64,000 nucleotides of DNA, taken from contig NC_066326.1 in NCBI RefSeq assembly GCF_022539315.1, forward strand, positions 9,812,601 through 9,876,600. The letters are read 5' to 3'. A program made the position numbers and the translations under genes. The number at the start of each line of letters is the position of its first letter. Within the stretch, counting starts at the first letter, position 1. This DNA comes from Serinus canaria. Its lineage: Eukaryota; Chordata; Aves; Passeriformes; Fringillidae. Below the pieces are notes generated by a model. That model ran no database searches, was not told where the DNA came from, and worked only from the letters and a program-made list of their open reading frames with translations. Below, one piece after another: positions 59,611 through 64,000 of the stretch.

Positions 59611-62199
59611 TCTTTTTCCTCTCTAACTTATTAATGGGACAAATCTGTTTGTGACAGGTCCACCAGGAACAGTCTTTTCACTGATGTATTTGGAACAATG
59701 TTTGCAATTAGAAACTGTTCGTGATGGGAAAGGAATGGGAATTTTTTCCCTGAAAATTAAATGGAAAAAAAAAATCCCCCAACAACGAAGCAGTCACTTA
59801 TTCCTAATAACATATAAACTAATGAGTGTACAAATGTAAATCTTAGCTGTCCTGTCTCATGCTAAGCATGGTTGTTGCACAGCACATGGGCTTCATTCTG
59901 ACACAAACACAGTGGCAGCAGTCCCTTCCCCGTGGATTTGCTCTGGAATGTCCCTCAGCCTCCTGGCACTGTGTCCATCACCTCTCAGAATGGAAAGAGG
60001 TGTTACACACATAAACCTGCCTGTGCTGCTGCAGAGGGGATGTGATGAGCTGCAGTCTCAGGGCTCTGAAACTCCAGCCCTGCTAGAGCCCACGGTACCC
60101 ACAGGTGAGCACCCTGCAGTTCTGCACTGCCTCTGCTGCTAAGAAAGGGAAATGTTTATTTTGAATCACGAGCTCTTTACTCTGTTCACGCACTGTGTCT
60201 CTCTCCAGATGAACAGTGAGAGTCTGGCATCTGCTTGAAACTGAGCCTTCTGTGAAGTGCAATCTGCAGTTGGTAGGAATTGCTTTACATTATGGAAAAA
60301 CCCGCCCACATTGCCAGTTCATATGATTGAGATGGGAGTAGCTGTCAGGCAGATTTGACAGCCTTTGCTTTGACATATGTTCTGCATTACCTTATTAATA
60401 ATCACTGTGGACTAGGTCCAAAGTTAGGGTATTGGTATTGTGTGAAACCACTCTAATCTTCATAGCCCAAAACCACTGCTGGTTCTTGCTTTGTCAAGAG
60501 GAAAAATTGGAAAATTCACTGGCTTTTCTTGCACCAAGGGCTGTAGAGCTGTTCCATAGACTCATCTTAATTCTGAGTTGAAAATGCCCCATAGATGAGA
60601 TGTTGAAGATTCTTCACAAATTCTTGACCTTTATATTATTCAGTACTGAGGTACCTACCAGCATGTTCATGTTTACGTCCTGGGGTCAAAAGGAACCTTA
60701 TTTTTGTCCTCGTAGCCTTATTGCCCAGAGGGCATAACCTTACCAGGACAGCCATGATTAATTTCTCCCTGGGAGTTTATAACTGTGCTGCCTGTAGGGA
60801 CACACAGAACCCATGTGGATGAGTGCTATAAACAGCTACAAGCTGAAATTCAGATTATGAAATCTATTAATGAGGCAGCATGAGTTAAGGAAAAATGGGG
60901 TACAGAAAGGCAGTGAACTGGTGAGCAGCTGGTCTTACGTAGGACTATTCACTGGAGTTTATTTCAGTGATGTGGTGTGTAGTTACATGTATATGTTTAA
61001 ATCTACTTTGGTCTTTTAACTGCAAATCTCAAGCACTTAACAAATTTGAACTGGCTGAGGTTTATAACACCTTTGGGAGGGCACAGGGTAACACTAACCT
61101 GTTGCTCTCAGGGATGAAATAGCAGGGAAACAGAAACCATAAACAACCCCAGTGCAAAGTTCCCTTTCTGAGCCCTGCTGAGCCTTGATTATCTGTCCTC
61201 TACTTGCATGCAGAGCTCAGACTGTGAATAGGCTATTGTTGTGATGTCATTTTTAGGTAGCTGACCTCACTGCTGGGCAAAGCCAATACAGGGAGAAGAG
61301 TTTTAAATCCATCCATCCATCTATAGGCATTGCATTGGATCTGATCTGGGCAGGGGATGTACAATCAGTGAATTTCTGCAGTGCACTGAAGCCTCAAGCT
61401 TGCCATGCTGAACCATCCTTCCTATGAATCTCAGCACCTTAACTTTCCTAAAATGCAGACACCCTGACAACCTCGTGCATGGTTGCAGATGGAGGCAAGA
61501 GCTTGCTGACAGGTTTTGCATCCTTCAGCCAGGGATGCACCTTTGTGTGAAGCAATAAACTCGGGTGCAGACCCATCTCTTCCTAGGAACATGAAAGAAG
61601 GGACTTCAAAGACCTCCCTAGGGAGATTGGGATGGCTGGGGCTGCTAAGGACAGGGAGGACCTACACCCAGGGGAGTTCTGGGTGTAGCCACAGCTCCAG
61701 CTTCTCTGGAGCTGAGTCTGCCTGGCCCCAGCTCACACCCTGGCTGCAGGAGGTTTGACGCTCAGAAAGGAGGAATTATCTGAGCAGAAGGATCACAGCA
61801 CCATCTGCTGGGACTGCTCACCAGTCCCACAGCAGCAGGGAACTGGTAAATTACCATAGCAAATACAGGACCATTTTACCTTTTCCTTAAGTGTTGGAGA
61901 GCCATAAGCCAGCTGAACATTCTCAAGGAGAAAGCTTGGCCCAAGAATAAATTTAAAAAAAATATATGTGCATTAGCTGAATTTGTAGGATTTTTTTCTT
62001 TTTTTTTGTGCTGTTCTACCTTGGGAGATGTTGTGCCATGGTCATGCTTGAGCAGTGACTTTTCATTGCCCAGGGTTGGCCTGTAGTGCTGTTTCCATAT
62101 TTTCACTCATGGTGGGCAGGGTGTTTTGCTAAAGAATTTCCCTCTCTCAGCTCTCTGAGTGTGGCTGCACCCTTAGCACACACAGTCCTACCCCTCTAC

Positions 62200-62556
62200 T
62201 TGCGAGGACACATCTGGGATGCTGTGTCCAGTTCTGGGCTCCTCAGTATGAGAAGGACACAGAGCTGGTGGAGAGGGCTCAGTGGAGGGCCAGAAAGATG
62301 AACTGGGGTCTGAACATCTCTCTAATGAGGAGAGACTGGGGGAGCAGTGCTTGTTAATTCTAGAGAAGAGAGAGGGGACTTCATGAACCCATTTACGTAT
62401 CTCAAAGTTAGCATTCAACAGGATGGGGCCAGAGTCTTTTCAGCGGTGCCCGGCAACAAGATGAGGAGCAATGGCCATAAACTAGAACGCGAGATGTTTC
62501 ACCTCCACAGGAGGAACACCTTCTTTACATTGAGGGTCCCTTAATTCTGGGATTCT
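62200..62556 (+). mobile_element. CR1 LINE 3' fragment with internal deletion
   Basis: The order of blocks matches the avian CR1 consensus I know: GTGTCCAGTTCTGGGCTCCT, GAGAGGGCTCAGTGGAGGGC, GATGGGGCCAGAGTCTTTTC, then GTTTCACCTCCACAGGAGGA and CTTCTTTACATTGAGGG. It then jumps to TCCCTTAATTCTGGGATTCT, the end region where CR1 copies carry ATTCTRTG-type 8-bp repeats. The stretch normally found between these two parts is missing. The copy is non-autonomous and diverged. Confidence 0.88.
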
Positions 62557-62839
62557 CCCTGGCCGTTTGCAGGGATATCGGCACACTCCCCAGGCCCTGC
62601 GGTGACTCCAGCGGTGCCAGGGGGATGTCGCAGAGCCGCTCCCACCGCACCATTGCCGCCCGGTCGGCCCTGCCCCGGGGCAGCCCCACTCCGTCCCGTC
62701 CGCTGCTCCGCTCTCCGGGTTTCGCCGGCGCCGCCCGCGCCGCGCCCGCTCCGTGGTTCCGCGCTCCGCGTTTCCGCTGCGGCCGCTCCGGCCCCGCCCC
62801 GCGGCTCCGGTTTCAGGCGCTGCTACAGGGACCCCCAAG

Positions 62840-63875
62840 ATGGAAACGCAGGGGCTGCCGGCCGCGGAGGCGGCCCGGGCCCGGCCCGCCGCGCAACATG
62901 GCGGCCCCGCCGCGCCGCCGCCGCCCGGCTGGGACCCGCCGCCCGCCGCCCCCTCTTCCGCCGGCAGCACCCCCGCGCCGGGCCTCTACGTGAGCTTCCC
63001 GGTGCTGGTGCTGGAGGAGAAGCCGGAGCCCGGCGCCAGCCCGGCGCCCAGCGCGCCGCCGCCGGGGCCCGCGCCCGACAGCGACGGGCTCCTGCTCGTC
63101 TTCAACGTGGTGCGCGGTGCGGCCGAGCCCGGCGCGGGCGGCGGCGAAGCGGGGCGAGCCCAGCCCGGCCCGCCGCCCGCCAAGCCGCCGGAGGAGGCCC
63201 CCGGCTCGGCCCCGCCGCCGCCGCCGCCTCCTCCCCCGCCGCCGGCACCGCTGCCCCCCGCGGGCGGCGATGGCGGCGATGGCGGCGGGGCGGAGGACGG
63301 CGCCTTCTCGGGGACCATCACCATCAACAACCAGAGCCTGCTGGTGCGCATCGAGAACGGCGTCCTGACGCTGGGGCCCGGCGCCGAGCAGCCCTCGGGC
63401 GCCGCGCCCCCCGCCGCCGCCAGCCCCGCCGAGCCGCCGGGCGGGCCGCGCCCGCGCTCGCCGCCGGCCTTCGCCTGCCCGGAGCCGCGCTGCGGAGAGG
63501 CCTTTCCCCGCAAGCAGCAGCTGCGGCTGCACCGGCTCTCGGCGCACGGCGGCGGCGAGGACGGGCGGGGCGGCGCGGCGCGGCCCTTCGGCTGCCCCGT
63601 GCCGGGCTGCGCCTGGTCCTTCGCCACGGCCTACAAGCTGCGCCGGCACCTGCACTCGCACGACAAGCTGCGGCCGTTCGCCTGCGCGGCGCCGGGCTGC
63701 ACCAAGCGTTTCACCACCGTGTACAACCTGCGGGCGCACAGCCGCGCCCACGAGCAGGAGGCGGCGCACAAGTGCGAGGCGTGCGGGCAGCGCTTCCCCA
63801 GCGCCGCCCGCCTCGCCGCCCACCGCCGCCGCAGCCACCTGGAGCCCGAGCGGCCCTTCCGCTGCGACTTCCCCG
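62840..63875 (+). CDS. ZXDC: ZXD family zinc finger protein C, exon 1 (gene continues past right edge)
   Basis: The exon encodes 345 residues plus one base, ending at TTCCCCG|GTAAGC. Residues 1-210 are a low-complexity Pro/Ala/Gly region with an 11-proline run. Within it lie two conserved-looking islands: LYVSFPVLVLEEKP, and TITINNQSLLVRIENGVLTL, which resembles the segment ahead of the fingers in ZXD proteins. C2H2 fingers then follow: CPEPRCGEAFPRKQQLRLH (from 213), CPVPGCAWSFATAYKLRRH, CAAPGCTKRFTTVYNLRAH and CEACGQRFPSAARLAAH, with the start of a fifth (CDFPG). ZXDC proteins carry ten fingers and act with CIITA in MHC class II gene activation. Placement downstream of UROC1 on the same strand supports the identity. 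The start chosen has A at -3 and G at +4; an in-frame ATG at 62753 would add 29 residues. Confidence 0.92.
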
Positions 63876-64000
63876 GTAAGCCGCCTCCGGGGCTGGGCTC
63901 CCTTCCCTCCCCTCCCACAAACTGGGATCCCTTCCCCTAAGGCCGTGCGGCTCTCGGCTCACTTCTGCTCCCGCTTCTCCTTCCCCTTCGTGGTACCCCA
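63876..64000 (+). other. ZXDC intron 1 (start)
   Basis: Starts with a consensus GTAAGC donor and remains GC-rich. The next zinc-finger exons lie beyond the window. Confidence 0.8.

Larger units (their letters stand above)
59493..62839. other. Intergenic region between UROC1 and ZXDC
   Basis: After the short UROC1 3' UTR there is no supported gene. A short ATCC repeat lies at about 61309-61320. The CR1 remnant occupies about 62200-62556, and the ZXDC CpG island begins near 62590. Confidence 0.65.
62590..64000 (+). promoter_or_regulatory. ZXDC: CpG island covering the ZXDC promoter and exon 1
   Basis: Extremely GC- and CpG-rich from about 62590 to the window end, in sharp contrast to the AT-rich sequence before it. 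It has no TATA box close to the start codon. The core promoter probably lies between about 62600 and 62830. Confidence 0.8.

Noticed and set aside
62813..63838. 341-codon minus-strand open frame opposite ZXDC
   Set aside because: Long only because stop codons are rare in GC-rich DNA; low-complexity product without a domain.
62602..63879. 425-codon plus-strand open frame overlapping ZXDC
   Set aside because: It is a shifted frame of the GC-rich ZXDC exon. It has Arg/Ala/Pro composition and no domain, whereas the other frame has clear C2H2 fingers.

Overview
The window is vertebrate nuclear DNA: small exons with GT/AG introns, two CpG islands and long AT-rich introns. A CR1 LINE tail at about 62.2-62.56 kb points to a bird. 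An LTR at about 53 kb resembles, from memory, a family common in songbird genomes, so a passerine is the best guess. The gene order UROC1 then ZXDC on one strand matches the order I know from mammals (human 3q21).

Left part, minus strand (1-20.4 kb): the 5' half of a netrin-4-like secreted protein. Three coding exons are visible: a 22-residue signal-peptide exon (20328-20394), a large laminin N-terminal exon (13740-14281) and a third exon reaching the first laminin-type EGF module (1487-1750). Splice phases match exactly. The rest of the gene lies left of the window. Its 12 kb second intron holds a solo LTR with a perfect 6-bp target duplication, a degenerate 60-bp minisatellite and a perfect hairpin. 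A CpG island (about 20.65-22.05 kb) lies just upstream of the start codon.

Middle, plus strand (23.7-59.5 kb): a complete urocanate hydratase gene, UROC1. All 20 coding exons were placed with consistent phases; they add up to 2031 nt, or 676 residues and a stop. The enzyme carries out the second step of histidine breakdown in liver. A TATA box and an HNF4-like site about 0.75-0.86 kb upstream, and a splice-acceptor-like tract just before the start codon, suggest a tissue-specific promoter and a non-coding first exon. A songbird-type LTR lies just before exon 18.

Right end, plus strand (62.8-64.0 kb): exon 1 of ZXDC, a C2H2 zinc-finger transcription regulator, inside a second CpG island. An internally deleted CR1 copy abuts that island. 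The gene continues past the window.

No tRNA, rRNA, CRISPR or bacterial-type feature was seen. The most interesting points are the netrin-4-like paralogue beside UROC1, and the parallel with human chromosome 12, where NTN4 lies close to two other histidine-breakdown genes, HAL and AMDHD1.
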